The notes under the pieces were generated by a model. That model was given only the letters and a program-made list of their open reading frames with translations, had not been told where the DNA came from and did no database searches. Both the position numbers and the translations under genes were made by a program. Positions 1-8,860 of a stretch of 37,857 nucleotides of DNA are shown here, in pieces. This DNA comes from Marinobacter sp. B9-2 (GTDB lineage: Bacteria > Pseudomonadota > Gammaproteobacteria > Pseudomonadales > Oleiphilaceae), in assembly GCA_003030785.1 (NCBI GenBank), contig PYVH01000025.1, positions 1 through 37,857 on the forward strand, in the 5' to 3' direction. How positions within the stretch are numbered: position 1 is the stretch's first letter; every line of letters starts with the position of its first letter.

Positions 1-1021
1 CCAGCCAGTTGCCCAGAAATTCGCCCAGCAGAAGGATCGCGGTCAGCAACACGCCGAATACCAGCGCCGAGGTCAGATCCAGCGGGTTCTGGTTGAGGGT
101 TGGCTGACTGACCTGCGTATGGCGATTGTTCCGGCGCCAGATAAGCAGCGCCGGCCCATACAGCAGAGCGGTCATGACCACCACCGGCCAGATCAGGCTG
201 GGCAGCAGGTCACGGTTGATCACCAGGCAATACACCAGGATTCTGGGAAACATGGTACCGCAGGCAATCAGGATACCGGTGGCGAACTGGGCATTGAGCT
301 GAGGGTTCTTCGAGGCCTGACGGGCGAAGTGCAGGGTGAGGGCAGTGGAGGAGCTGAGCCCGGCGAACAGGCTGGTAAACAGGATGCCCTTGCGGGTGCC
401 GGCCACCCGTATGGCGAAGTAGCCGACAAAGGAAATGGAGGCGATCATCACCACCATCCACCAGATTTCCCGGGGATTCAGAACCCCGCCAGGCCCCATC
501 TTTTCGTTTGGCAGCAACGGCAGCATGACCACGGAAATCAGCAGCAGCTTGAGAGCGGCATCCAGTTCATGTTCCTTCAGCTTGTTGACCCAACCGTGGA
601 TTTCTTCCTTGTTGTCCAGAATGATTGCGGTTACCACCGCTGCGGCCGTGGCGATGACCGGGTCCACTGCCACCGCCACCGCACCGAAGCAGAAGGTCAG
701 CACCATGCCAACCATACCGGTGATGCTGAAATTACGGATATGCTCAAGGCGCTCGCTGTAGGCCACGATGGCCATGGCCACGACACTGACCAGAAGCACG
801 GGAAACGCCCATTCCGTGATTTCCTGTGCCAATACCGCGGAAATACCGCCAAGCAGGCCTACCAGGGCAAAGGTGCGGATGCCGGCAATTCGCTCGCCGG
901 ATTTCTGTTCCCGGGCATCCCATCCCCGCTCCAGGCCAATGATGGCGCCAAGCAAAAGCGCAACGGCGAGGTCGAGAGTGGTCTGGTTTCCGGCCAGAAA
1001 CTGGGAAGCAAGATCATCCAT
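1..1021 (-). CDS. MgtC/SapB family membrane protein with DUF4010 (partial, 3' end outside window)
   Basis: Reading the minus strand from the ATG at 1021 gives an open frame that runs off the window's left edge (340 codons visible). The first helix carries the MgtC/SapB-type motif GAIIGLERGW near residues 25-34, followed by repeated hydrophobic segments consistent with about ten membrane helices. The second half (after about residue 160, with the stretch around LLPLLPNEKMG) resembles the DUF4010 domain that often follows an MgtC domain. This is an inner-membrane protein. The MgtC family is linked to Mg2+/acid stress adaptation, but the role of DUF4010 members is unknown. An AGGAG lies 13 bases upstream of the start, a somewhat long spacing. 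It is transcribed away from the SulP gene. The overlapping plus-strand open frames here are shadows. Confidence 0.8.
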   Translation of the reverse strand, partial: MDDLASQFLAGNQTTLDLAVALLLGAIIGLERGWDAREQKSGERIAGIRTFALVGLLGGISAVLAQEITEWAFPVLLVSVVAMAIVAYSERLEHIRNFSITGMVGMVLTFCFGAVAVAVDPVIATAAAVVTAIILDNKEEIHGWVNKLKEHELDAALKLLLISVVMLPLLPNEKMGPGGVLNPREIWWMVVMIASISFVGYFAIRVAGTRKGILFTSLFAGLSSSTALTLHFARQASKNPQLNAQFATGILIACGTMFPRILVYCLVINRDLLPSLIWPVVVMTALLYGPALLIWRRNNRHTQVSQPTLNQNPLDLTSALVFGVLLTAILLLGEFLGNWL

Positions 1022-1356
1022 GGGAGGGCGTAGGCTCCTGTTAATAATTGAATATGTTGATGATAGCAGCAGGTGCAACCGGTCGTTACACCTCTAAGAA
1101 GATTCCCGTAACCGCCTTACTTTCCCGTTAGGGGTCTGGTAAGCTTCGCGACCCTGAAATTCGCAGTTACCTGATTTTCATCAACCGTGCAGCAAACTGA
1201 AACCGTGACGATCCTTCCGCCCTAGCGCTCAGCTTCCTCTTCCTCTGGTTTAATCCCCTGAGACATATCCCTGTAGCCAACGTGAGATAGGTTGGGTGCA
1301 ATCGACGGTTTTATCTCAGTTTTTTTATCTCCACAGCAATCCGGAAACCCGACATT
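1022..1356. other. 335-bp intergenic region between divergent MgtC/DUF4010 and SulP genes
   Basis: No coding frame with a convincing start or protein pattern is seen here. It should hold the promoters of both divergent genes. The left part near 1040-1070 is AT-rich. The only structured element I could find is the inverted repeat with a T-tract at 1283-1326, listed separately. Confidence 0.5.
1283..1326 (+). promoter_or_regulatory. Leader inverted repeat followed by T-tract (possible attenuator or terminator)
   Basis: TGAGATA (1283-1289) pairs with TATCTCA (1312-1318) and is followed by seven T residues (1320-1326), 30 bases before the SulP start. The 7-bp stem is AT-rich and the 22-base loop is large, so it is weak as a rho-independent terminator. 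It may be a transcription-attenuating leader or chance. Confidence 0.25.
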
Positions 1357-2844
1357 ATGGTGAATTCCCTAAAAGCCAACTGGCTTTCGAACATTCGTGG
1401 CGATGTGCTCGCCGGTATCGTCGTGGCGCTGGCACTGATCCCGGAGGCCATTGCCTTCTCGATCATTGCCGGTGTCGATCCCAAAGTGGGTCTTTACGCC
1501 TCTTTTTGTATTGCGGTGATCATTGCCTTCGTGGGCGGCCGTCCCGGTATGATTTCGGCAGCCACTGGCGCCATGGCCCTGTTGATGGTGACACTGGTTA
1601 AAGAGCATGGTCTCGAGTACCTCCTTGCTGCGACGCTGCTGACCGGTGTTCTTCAGATTGCCGCTGGCTACCTTAAGCTCGGCGGCCTGATGCGGTTCGT
1701 CTCGCGCTCGGTGGTAACCGGTTTTGTAAACGCCCTGGCCATCCTTATTTTTATGGCGCAGCTGCCCGAACTGACGAATGTTACCTGGCATGTCTACGCC
1801 ATGACGGCGGCGGGCCTTTGCATCATCTACCTGTTCCCGCTGCTGCCCCGGATCGGCAAGATTCTGCCTTCACCCCTGGTGTGCATTGTGGTTCTGACCG
1901 GCGTTGCCATGTACCTGAACCTCGACATCCGCACGGTCGGTGATATGGGCGAATTGCCCGATACTCTGCCGATCTTCCTGTGGCCGGATGTGCCCCTGAA
2001 CCTGGAAACCCTGATGATCATCCTGCCGTACTCCGTGGGGCTGGCTGTTGTGGGGCTGCTGGAATCGATGATGACCGCAACCATCGTCGATGACCTGACC
2101 GACACCACCAGTGACCGCAACCGTGAGTGCAAGGGTCAGGGCATTGCCAACATCGGCTCCGGCCTGCTTGGTGGTATGGCGGGCTGCGCGATGATCGGGC
2201 AGTCCATTATCAATATCAAATCCGGCGGCCGTACCCGGCTGTCGACACTGACTGCCGGTGTGTTCCTGCTGATTATGGTGTTGGTGCTGGACAAGTGGCT
2301 GGTCCAGATCCCCATGGCGGCCCTCGTTGCTGTGATGATCATGGTGTCGATTGGTACCTTCAGTTGGGGCTCGATCAAGAACCTGCGGGAACATCCGCTT
2401 TCAACCAACATCGTGATGGTTGTTACGGTGATTGTGGTGGTTGCCACCCATAACCTGGCGTTCGGCGTTCTGGCCGGCGTTCTGCTGGCGGCCCTGTTTT
2501 TTGCCAACAAAGTTGGCCATTACATGCTGGTGACCTCTGAGCTGGATGAAGCAAGCGATACCCGCACCTACACAGTGGTGGGCCAGGTGTTTTTCAGTTC
2601 CTCGGAAAAATTCACGGAATCCTTTGATTTCAAGGAAGCAGTCGATAATGTGGTCATTGATCTGAGCCGGGCCCATTTCTGGGATATAACCGCAGTCGGT
2701 GCCCTGGACAAGGCGGTCATCAAGTTCCGCCGGGAAGGCGCGGAAGTTGAGGTTATCGGGCTGAATGAAGCCAGTGCCACGATTGTTGACCGCTTTGGCG
2801 TGCACGACAAGCCGGACGCCGTTGACCAGCTGATGGGGCACTGA
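1357..2844 (+). CDS. SulP family inorganic anion transporter with C-terminal STAS domain
   Basis: A 495-residue protein. Residues 1-400 are highly hydrophobic with a SulP-type start ([19 protein letters not shown], where the conserved helix 1 proline follows LI) and the [15 protein letters not shown] segment typical of the family's TM8-9 region. The last roughly 90 residues form a STAS domain ([20 protein letters not shown]). The family moves sulfate, bicarbonate or dicarboxylates across the inner membrane, often with Na+ or H+. Substrate cannot be read from the sequence; bicarbonate or a small carboxylate is possible. The stop lies 1 base before an upstream in-frame ATG of the universal stress protein gene, so the two are almost certainly one operon, a pairing seen in many gammaproteobacteria. 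Confidence 0.9.
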   Translation: MVNSLKANWLSNIRGDVLAGIVVALALIPEAIAFSIIAGVDPKVGLYASFCIAVIIAFVGGRPGMISAATGAMALLMVTLVKEHGLEYLLAATLLTGVLQIAAGYLKLGGLMRFVSRSVVTGFVNALAILIFMAQLPELTNVTWHVYAMTAAGLCIIYLFPLLPRIGKILPSPLVCIVVLTGVAMYLNLDIRTVGDMGELPDTLPIFLWPDVPLNLETLMIILPYSVGLAVVGLLESMMTATIVDDLTDTTSDRNRECKGQGIANIGSGLLGGMAGCAMIGQSIINIKSGGRTRLSTLTAGVFLLIMVLVLDKWLVQIPMAALVAVMIMVSIGTFSWGSIKNLREHPLSTNIVMVVTVIVVVATHNLAFGVLAGVLLAALFFANKVGHYMLVTSELDEASDTRTYTVVGQVFFSSSEKFTESFDFKEAVDNVVIDLSRAHFWDITAVGALDKAVIKFRREGAEVEVIGLNEASATIVDRFGVHDKPDAVDQLMGH

Positions 2845-2920
2845 CATGACACAGACCAAGGAATCCAACAGCGATCGCAGTCAGAATAACAATCACAAGG
2901 ATCATGAAGGCGAGGTTGAG

Positions 2921-3772
2921 ATGTTACGAGTAGTTGCCTGTATTGATGGCTCCCAGGCGGCGCCGGCGGTTTGCGATTACGCAGCCTGGGCCAGCAAGCA
3001 CATGGAAACGCCCATGATGCTGCTGCACGTGCTGGACGAGGAACGTTATCCGGCGGAGCCGGATCTGGCTGGCAACATTGGTCTGGGCAGCCGTGAACAG
3101 CTGCTCGAAGACCTGGCAGAGCTGGACCGCAAGCGCGCCAAGCTGGCCCTGGAACACGGCCACCACATGCTGGACGAAGCGGCAAAGCGGGTCAGCGAAT
3201 CCGGTATCAATGACGTGGTGCAGCGTCAGCGCCATGGTGACCTGACCGAGTCTCTGCTGGCGCTGGAGAATCAGACCCGCCTGCTGGTCATGGGCCTGCA
3301 CGGTGAAAGCAGTTCCGAGCGTGACACCCACATCGGCAGTCAGTTGGAGACGGTGATTCGCAGCATGCACCGCCCGATTCTCTTGGTGCCGGACGACTAT
3401 ACCCAGCCCCGCAGCGCCATGCTGGCCTTCGATGGCAGCGCTACGGCGTTCAAGGGCGTGGAATTGCTGGCTGGCAGCCCGGTTCTGAAAGGCATGCCGT
3501 TGCATCTGGTGATGGTTGGACCGGACACCAACGACCGCTGGGAGCAGCTCAGGAAAGCCGAGAAAATGCTGGCAGGGCTGGAATCCGAAATCACTCTGGC
3601 GATCCGGGCCGGCGATGTGGAGCCCGCGTTGCACGCCTACCAGGAAGAACACGACATCGACATCCTGGTGATGGGCGCCTATGGGCACTCCCGCATCCGT
3701 CAGTTCCTGGTGGGCAGTACAACCACTACGATGCTGAAAACCGCCAAAAAGCCCCTGGTAGTGCTTCGCTAG
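2921..3772 (+). CDS. Tandem universal stress protein (two UspA domains)
   Basis: A cytoplasmic protein of 283 residues with two UspA folds. The first begins at LRVVACIDGS; the second begins near AMLAFDGSA and ends with the ATP-binding signature G-x2-G-x9-GS (VMGAYGHSR...VGS). The first domain's equivalent loop (VMGLHGESS...IGS) is also recognisable. I chose the ATG at 2921 because it has GAGG at good spacing and makes the protein start exactly at the first strand. The ATG at 2846 would add 25 hydrophilic residues with no family counterpart, but it sits 1 base after the SulP stop and could be used by translational coupling. The protein probably senses energy or nucleotide state for the co-transcribed SulP transporter. 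The stop overlaps the stop of the convergent patatin gene. Confidence 0.88.
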   Translation: MLRVVACIDGSQAAPAVCDYAAWASKHMETPMMLLHVLDEERYPAEPDLAGNIGLGSREQLLEDLAELDRKRAKLALEHGHHMLDEAAKRVSESGINDVVQRQRHGDLTESLLALENQTRLLVMGLHGESSSERDTHIGSQLETVIRSMHRPILLVPDDYTQPRSAMLAFDGSATAFKGVELLAGSPVLKGMPLHLVMVGPDTNDRWEQLRKAEKMLAGLESEITLAIRAGDVEPALHAYQEEHDIDILVMGAYGHSRIRQFLVGSTTTTMLKTAKKPLVVLR

Positions 3773-4638
3773 GCTACTTCCTGGGCCAATTCGGCCAGAT
3801 AGGCCATCGCCGCGCGGTGGCCTTGCTGATACCCCAGATCCAGCTTGTTCAGGTCGGTCGTCAATCGGCCCACCGGAAAATCTTCCGGTGGCGCGATAAT
3901 CCGGAGCCGGCAGTCCTCCGGCGGATTTCGAATGAATTCCAGTGTCTCGTTGTATCTTTCGCCGCGCCGGATTATGGCCTCGGCGAGCCCCGGTTGCTCC
4001 CGGAACATCCGTTTGGTGAGCGCCGGAAACGCCAACGGCTTCTTCTCATAGCCCAGCGGTCGGGAAAGCACCACCGTGATATCCCGGGCTCCCCGGCGAT
4101 AGGCCTCCGCAACCGGAATAGAATCGGCAATTCCGCCATCACTCATGGGCTCGTCCTCCACTCTTGGATAATCACGGTAGGCCAGGGGAATGGAGCAGGA
4201 GGCGGTGAGCACGTTGTGGATGTTCTGGTCGTCGACAGGAAAATACCGGGCCTCACCGGTGACCACCGACGTGGTTGCCACCCAGAGTTTGGTGGTGCCA
4301 GACAGGTAGCGTTCCAGATCGAGCGGCACTTCCTGGTAGGACTGATGCCAGAGCCAGTGAACATCGCACAAATGCCCGCCCTGGAAGAAACGACCCCAGT
4401 TGATGAACTCCGGCCGACAGGCGTGGTCGGTAATCACCCGATGATTTCGGCCGTGATGGCCGCAGAGGTAGCCGATGAGATTGGTTGAGCCCGCGGAGAC
4501 GCCCCAGGCTTCCGTGAAAGGCTGATGCCGCTTTTCGAGAAAGGCATCGAGTACGCCGGCGGCGAAGATGCCGCGCATGGCGCCACCTTCGACAACGAGG
4601 GCATTGCTGGTTGCGGTGTCACTGTGGGTCTGGAGCAT
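3769..4638 (-). CDS. Patatin-like phospholipase (YjjU-type)
   Basis: A 289-residue serine hydrolase of the patatin family. It has the oxyanion-hole glycines EGGAMRG (18-23), the nucleophile elbow GVSAG with Ser48, and the catalytic aspartate in DGG (Asp167). The patatin Ser-Asp dyad is therefore intact. It likely cleaves acyl esters of phospholipids or neutral lipids in the cytoplasm or at the inner membrane; there is no signal peptide. Length matches bacterial YjjU-like members. It converges on the universal stress protein gene with a 2-bp overlap of the two stop codons (3769-3772), leaving no room for a terminator. Confidence 0.88.
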   Translation of the reverse strand: MLQTHSDTATSNALVVEGGAMRGIFAAGVLDAFLEKRHQPFTEAWGVSAGSTNLIGYLCGHHGRNHRVITDHACRPEFINWGRFFQGGHLCDVHWLWHQSYQEVPLDLERYLSGTTKLWVATTSVVTGEARYFPVDDQNIHNVLTASCSIPLAYRDYPRVEDEPMSDGGIADSIPVAEAYRRGARDITVVLSRPLGYEKKPLAFPALTKRMFREQPGLAEAIIRRGERYNETLEFIRNPPEDCRLRIIAPPEDFPVGRLTTDLNKLDLGYQQGHRAAMAYLAELAQEVA

Positions 4639-4748
4639 CCGTTTCCCCTATCTTGTGTGTTCTCCGGTCCTTGCGTGGTCTCCGGTCATGCCAATACATG
4701 AACTCAGCTTACCAGTTCGACGGTCGCTTTGGGCAGTCGGATGTGCCC

Positions 4749-5632
4749 TCAGGCGCTGTTGCCGGCCGCCACACCCGAAGCCCAGGCCCACTGGAAATTA
4801 TGGCCGCCGAGGTGGCCGGTCACGTCCACCACCTCACCGATGAAATACAGGTTTGGCTTCTCCAGCACCGCCATGGTTTTGGAGGAGAGCTGGCGTGTAT
4901 CCACACCCCCCAGGGTAACCTCTGCCGTGCGGTAGCCCTCGGTTCCCGGAAGTGCTGGTCATGGCACTGCACGTCAACGGGACAACTGACGCCGGACAAA
5001 GGCGCGAGCTGGTCTTTCAATTCCGGCTGCAGGGTAAAGGGTACCAGGCCCGCGCGGGTGGGAAGTATGTCCAGCCCGAACTGCTCCGCTACCCGGTAAC
5101 CAAAGGCGGTAGCGCCCATGGTGGGAATCGACAGGCCACCGGTGGCGATCACCAGGGATTCACAGGTGAGATCGCCGGAGCCGACGCGCAGGCGATAGCC
5201 ACTGTCGGTTTCGGTAATGCGGTCGACCGCTGTTTTCATTCTCACTTCCGCTCCCGCCCACTCGCATTCGGTCAGCAGCATGTTGAGGATGTCCTTGGCG
5301 CTGTCCTTGCAGAACAACTGGCCAGGGGCTTTTTCCTCATGCTCAATGCCGTGGCGGTCCACCAGTTCCAGAAAATCCTGGGGCGTGTAGCGCTTGAGTG
5401 CGGAAATGCAGTAGTGCGGGTTGTCCGACAGGAAGTTGGCGGGCGTGCTGTTCAGGTTGGTGAAGTTGCAGCGGCCGCCGCCGGACATGAGGATTTTCTT
5501 GCCTGGCTTGTTGGCGTGGTCCAGCACCAGCACCCTGCGGCCGCGATAGCCGGCGGTTGCCGCACACATCAGGCCCGCCGCGCCGGCGCCGAGGATGATT
5601 ACGTCGTACTGTGATGCTGAAACTGCCGTCAT
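4749..5632 (-). pseudogene. HI0933/BaiN-family flavoprotein, broken by an internal out-of-frame deletion
   Basis: The N-terminal 231 residues are a normal HI0933/BaiN-family NAD(P)/FAD flavoprotein: Rossmann motif GAGAAG (15-20), GGGRCNFTN (51-59) and VIATGG. After REP (codon ending near 4945) the reading frame runs into unrelated sequence and stops about 40 codons later. In another frame the family's C-terminus resumes at once (EGYRTAEVTLGGVDT ... GHLGGHNFQWAWASGVAAGNSA) and ends at 4749. Adding both parts gives about 294 residues against roughly 390-400 expected, so around 100 central residues, including the usual FTHRGLSGP segment, are missing. The lesion is a deletion with frameshift, with the junction around 4938-4945. 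The product is very probably non-functional. The remaining truncated frame spans 4820-5632. Confidence 0.85.
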
Positions 5633-5668
5633 ACTGCCCGCCGTTGGAAAGAAAACGGCGGGCAGTAT
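5631..5668 (-). promoter_or_regulatory. Perfect 15-bp hairpin between phzF-like gene and the flavoprotein start
   Basis: Bases 5631-5645 (ATACTGCCCGCCGTT) are perfectly complementary to 5654-5668, with an 8-base loop. On the minus strand it begins 7 bases after the PhzF-like stop and ends on the first two bases of the flavoprotein start codon. There is no T-tract after it in that direction. It could stop upstream transcription or mask the downstream start. Stem and symmetry are seen directly; the role is inferred. Confidence 0.6.
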
Positions 5669-5675
5669 ACCAGTC

Positions 5676-6482
5676 TCAGGGCAGGTAGACGGAGCCTTCC
5701 ATGAAGAATGCAGCCTGGCCGGCGATGTCGACCCGATCCCCCTTCAACTCGCAGTGCAGCACGCCGCCCCGGGCTGAAACCTGCCGGGCGTCGAGCCGTG
5801 TCTTGCCCAGTTTTTCTGACCAGTAGGGCACGAGCACGCTGTGAATGGAGCCGGTAACCGGGTCTTCATCAATACCGGCGCCCGGAGCGAAATAGCGGCT
5901 GACGAAATCGCAGTCTTCGCCAGGTGCGGTGATGATCAGCCCCTGATTGCCGATTTGCTTGAGTTTGCGCAGATCCGGTTGAGCAGATCGCACGGCGTCC
6001 TCATCCCTCAGAACCACCATGTAATTGGTGTCGTTTGGAACAAAAAACGAAGCATCAGGCGCGTTATCCAGGGCTTCCCGAATCAGTGCCGGCGTGCTCT
6101 GTTCCTCGAAAGCCAGATTCGGGAAATCCAATACCAGCCAGCCATCATCGGCCTGCCGGACGGAGAGTGGGCCGCTTTTGGAGCGAATGCGAATCTGATC
6201 TTTGTCCCAGCCAAGTTTGTTGAAGATGACCCAGGCGCTGGCCAAAGTGGCGTGGCCACACAAGGGTACTTCGATGCCCGGAGTGAACCAGCGAATGTGG
6301 AAATCGGCTTCGTCCCCCTCAGGCAGCTGCACGAAGAAGGCGGTTTCGGAGAGGTTGTTCTCAATGGCAAGCGAGAGCATGGTTTCGTCCGGAAGCCAGC
6401 TTTCCAGCGGCATGACCGCGGCCGGGTTGCCACCGAAAATCTTGCTGGTAAAAGCATCAACCTGGTAAATGGGGTAGGTCAT
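5676..6482 (-). CDS. PhzF family isomerase/epimerase
   Basis: A 268-residue protein with the diaminopimelate-epimerase-like PhzF fold. Family landmarks are present: VDAFTSKIFGGNPAAV at the N-terminus, the catalytic glutamate in NLSETAFF (Glu46), CGHATLAS around His77 and GIDEDPVTGSIH in the second half. Members act on small metabolites as isomerases; only some belong to phenazine pathways and no phenazine genes are nearby, so a general metabolic role is more likely. The start has no strong alternative. It lies upstream of the broken HI0933-like gene on the same strand with 43 bases between them, holding a strong hairpin. Confidence 0.9.
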   Translation of the reverse strand: MTYPIYQVDAFTSKIFGGNPAAVMPLESWLPDETMLSLAIENNLSETAFFVQLPEGDEADFHIRWFTPGIEVPLCGHATLASAWVIFNKLGWDKDQIRIRSKSGPLSVRQADDGWLVLDFPNLAFEEQSTPALIREALDNAPDASFFVPNDTNYMVVLRDEDAVRSAQPDLRKLKQIGNQGLIITAPGEDCDFVSRYFAPGAGIDEDPVTGSIHSVLVPYWSEKLGKTRLDARQVSARGGVLHCELKGDRVDIAGQAAFFMEGSVYLP

Positions 6483-6556
6483 GGCTGTTCTCCTGATGGG
6501 CGGTTTCGACTGATGATAACGCGCCTGGGGGTGCCGTACCGAGTCGTTCTTGCCGT

Positions 6557-7213
6557 TCAGTTCTTTTCCCTGCGCAGGTCCAGCGGGTCGAGCAGCCCGG
6601 TGGCAATGGCTGTGCCGGTAACATCCGGCAGGCGATCGGCGCCCAGGCGTTTCATCACCCGGGCCCGGTACAGATCAATCGTCTTCACGCTGACATCCAA
6701 CTGCTCGGCGATTTCCCGGCTGGTGTAGCCCTGGGCCAGTGGCAGAAACACATCCCGTTCGCGCCGGGTGAGGGTGGCCAGCAGGGCGTCGGTTGCCTCA
6801 TCGCCCTGCAGCTGTGTGCCGGATTGTTGGTGTTCCTGAAGGGCCTGTTGAACGCTGTCCAGCAGCAACTGTTCGTTGAAAGGCTTTTCGATGAAATCGA
6901 AAGCGCCGGATTTGAATGCCCTGACCACAATGGGAACATCGGCGTGGCCAGAGACAAAAATGATGGGCAGGTCCAGCCCTCGCTTCTGAAGCTCCTCCTG
7001 TACGTTCAGGCCACCGAGCCCCGGCATCCTCACATCCAGAACCACGCAGCCGGCTTTGCCGTTGCCAACGGCATCCAGAAATTTGCGGCCGTCGCTGTAG
7101 GCCTGGACGTTCAGGCCCACGGATTCGAGCAACCATTGGGTGGATTCCAGCATGCCTGCGTCGTCGTCAACAACATAGACGGTGGTGGCTTCCGGGGCAG
7201 AGTGGTCAGTCAT
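6557..7213 (-). CDS. FixJ/NarL-type response regulator
   Basis: A 218-residue two-domain regulator. The receiver domain (about 11-125) has the acidic pocket VDDD (15-18), the phosphoacceptor Asp60 in VVLDVRMPG, and the conserved lysine in FIEKPF. The C-terminal LuxR-type helix-turn-helix (about 146-200) contains LTRRERDVFLPLAQGYTSREIA and VSVKTIDLYRARVMKRL. It overlaps the 3' end of the sensor kinase gene by 8 bp, so the pair is translated together. The divergent acyl-CoA synthetase gene with repeats in the shared promoter region is the obvious candidate target, which is inference. Confidence 0.93.
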   Translation of the reverse strand: MTDHSAPEATTVYVVDDDAGMLESTQWLLESVGLNVQAYSDGRKFLDAVGNGKAGCVVLDVRMPGLGGLNVQEELQKRGLDLPIIFVSGHADVPIVVRAFKSGAFDFIEKPFNEQLLLDSVQQALQEHQQSGTQLQGDEATDALLATLTRRERDVFLPLAQGYTSREIAEQLDVSVKTIDLYRARVMKRLGADRLPDVTGTAIATGLLDPLDLRREKN

Positions 7214-8708
7214 CGGGCTGGTTCTCCGTGGTTGCGGTTCTGTGCTTCTGGTTCTGGCTGGCCGGGAATCGACAGATCAGGGACAGGCCACCGCTCGCGG
7301 CGGGGCGGGCATCCAGAAAGCCGCCAAAGCCTTCAATGATCGATCGGCTCATGGACAGGCCAAGGCCCAGTCCCTGGGGCTTGCTGGTGTAGAACGGCTG
7401 GAACATCTGGCGGATACCCTGCTCATCCAGGCCCGGGCCTTCATCAGTGACTTCAATCAGGGTTTCGTTCTGGTCGTTGATGCAGGTGGTTATGACGATC
7501 TGCGCGGGTGCATTCCGGGTTTCTTCCTCGCGGGCTTCAATCGTGGCTTCGATGCCATTTCGGATCAGATTGATCAATACCTGTTCCAGCAGCACCGGAT
7601 CGGCGGTGATGACTGGCGCGCAGCAGGCCAGTCTCTCGCGGATCTGCACGTTATTCTTCTCGGCCTCCCACTGGCACAGGCGGGCGACGTTGTTTACGAC
7701 ATCATTCAGGGCGAGTGGCGCGGTGCGTTTCTGGCCCTTGCGTAGAAAAGCCCTCAGGCGCTTGATCACTTCCGATGCGCGGTTGGCATGGTGAACAATT
7801 TTCTGCAGGCCATCATCCACGCGATCCAGGCATTCGGGGTTGGTTCGGGCGCTTTTCAGATAACGTTGGCTGGCACTGGCAAAGTTCACGATGGTGGCCA
7901 GGGGCTGGTTCATCTCGTGGGCAATGCTGGAGGCAAGCTCCCCGAGAGTCGCGAGCCTGGCGGTATGGGCCAGTTCGTCGGCCAGCCTGCGGTTGTTCTC
8001 CTCGGATTCCACCCGGGCGGTGATATCCCGGGATACACTGATGACCTCAATCACGGCGCCGGTGTAGGTCTCACGGATGGCCCGGCTGGCAATCTCGAAC
8101 CAGCGGCGGGATCCGTCCCGGTGGATGATCTCCAGGGTCATAGTGGCGTAGCCGTCATCCCGGAGCAGGTTTCGGGTCTCCGCCAGTTTCTGGGCTACAT
8201 GGTTGCCGCGAAAGACCTCTTCGAGCGGTTTGCCTCGTAATTCTTCCGGCCAGTAGCCCAGCAGCCGCCATGACGCCGGGGTAGCATCGATAAAGCGCCC
8301 GTCCGGAGCGTGACGGGAGATCAGGTCTGTGGTGTTTTCGGTGATCAATCGGTACAGGCGGTTGGAGCGGGTTGCCTCTTCCTGGGTCAGAACCTCATCT
8401 GTGGCGTCTCTCGCTCGTGCCAGAACCCTGCCGCTTCGGACATCTGGGACGAACGTCCACATCAGGATGGTTCCCGGAATACGGGCTTCGACATTCTCGA
8501 TTGCCCGGTCCTGTTCCAAGGCGGACTTCACCAGTGCCAGAACATTGACCGGTAGCAGCCCGGATCGGCAAGCCAGATTCGCCGTCTGGTATAGATTCCG
8601 GCTTGCGCGGTTGCCTTCAAGAACGGCGCCATCGGCATCCAGGATCAATCCGGGTTGCGGGTCGGCGTCGTGCAAACTAAATACACTTGGAGTGGAAGAA
8701 TCGTTCAT
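7206..8708 (-). CDS. PAS-domain sensor histidine kinase (FixL-like, soluble)
   Basis: A 500-residue kinase without clear membrane helices, so probably cytoplasmic. It has an N-terminal PAS-like region (about 15-105), a second PAS/PAC domain (about 115-235, ending EVISVSRDITAR), then the HisKA box SIAHEMNQPLA with His264. The ATPase domain has LINLIRNGIEA (N box), DEGPGLD (G1) and GLGLGLSMSRSI (G2). It phosphorylates the co-encoded FixJ-type regulator. The second PAS lacks an obvious heme-binding signature that I can assign, so the signal is unknown. The gene is divergent from the acyl-CoA synthetase across a 152-bp AT-rich promoter region, suggesting the kinase senses something related to organic acid or fatty acid use. 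Confidence 0.92.
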   Translation of the reverse strand: MNDSSTPSVFSLHDADPQPGLILDADGAVLEGNRASRNLYQTANLACRSGLLPVNVLALVKSALEQDRAIENVEARIPGTILMWTFVPDVRSGRVLARARDATDEVLTQEEATRSNRLYRLITENTTDLISRHAPDGRFIDATPASWRLLGYWPEELRGKPLEEVFRGNHVAQKLAETRNLLRDDGYATMTLEIIHRDGSRRWFEIASRAIRETYTGAVIEVISVSRDITARVESEENNRRLADELAHTARLATLGELASSIAHEMNQPLATIVNFASASQRYLKSARTNPECLDRVDDGLQKIVHHANRASEVIKRLRAFLRKGQKRTAPLALNDVVNNVARLCQWEAEKNNVQIRERLACCAPVITADPVLLEQVLINLIRNGIEATIEAREEETRNAPAQIVITTCINDQNETLIEVTDEGPGLDEQGIRQMFQPFYTSKPQGLGLGLSMSRSIIEGFGGFLDARPAASGGLSLICRFPASQNQKHRTATTENQPDD

Positions 8709-8717
8709 GGCTTATCG

Positions 8718-8737
8718 TTATAGTAAATTAACTATAA
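8718..8737. promoter_or_regulatory. Inverted repeat TTATAGT-N6-ACTATAA in divergent promoter region
   Basis: TTATAGT (8718-8724) and ACTATAA (8731-8737) form a perfect 7-bp inverted repeat with a 6-base spacer, 9 bases upstream of the sensor kinase start. Related TATAGT / AGTAT / ACTAT / GTATAG elements recur at about 8745-8800. The layout suggests several binding sites for a dimeric regulator, possibly the adjacent FixJ-type protein, controlling both divergent units. Confidence 0.5.
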
Positions 8738-8860
8738 TACGTTGGTATAGTTTCTAGTATTTATGCTATCCAATACTATTCTGGCCAGCCCGAAGTATAG
8801 CTAGTTTAGCGATATTCCTGAATACGCCATAAGAACAACAGTACTCAAGAGGACCACGCA

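Noticed and set aside
119-1033. Long plus-strand open frame of 304 codons
   Set aside because: It is antisense to the MgtC/DUF4010 gene; the product is His/Gln/Gly-rich with no domain pattern, typical of a shadow frame in GC-rich DNA.
3817-4488. Plus-strand open frame of 223 codons over the patatin gene
   Set aside because: The minus-strand patatin frame has all catalytic motifs; this one has none and is a shadow.
5676-6482. Phenazine biosynthesis role for the PhzF-like gene
   Set aside because: No other phz genes are present; PhzF-like isomerases are widespread without phenazine pathways.
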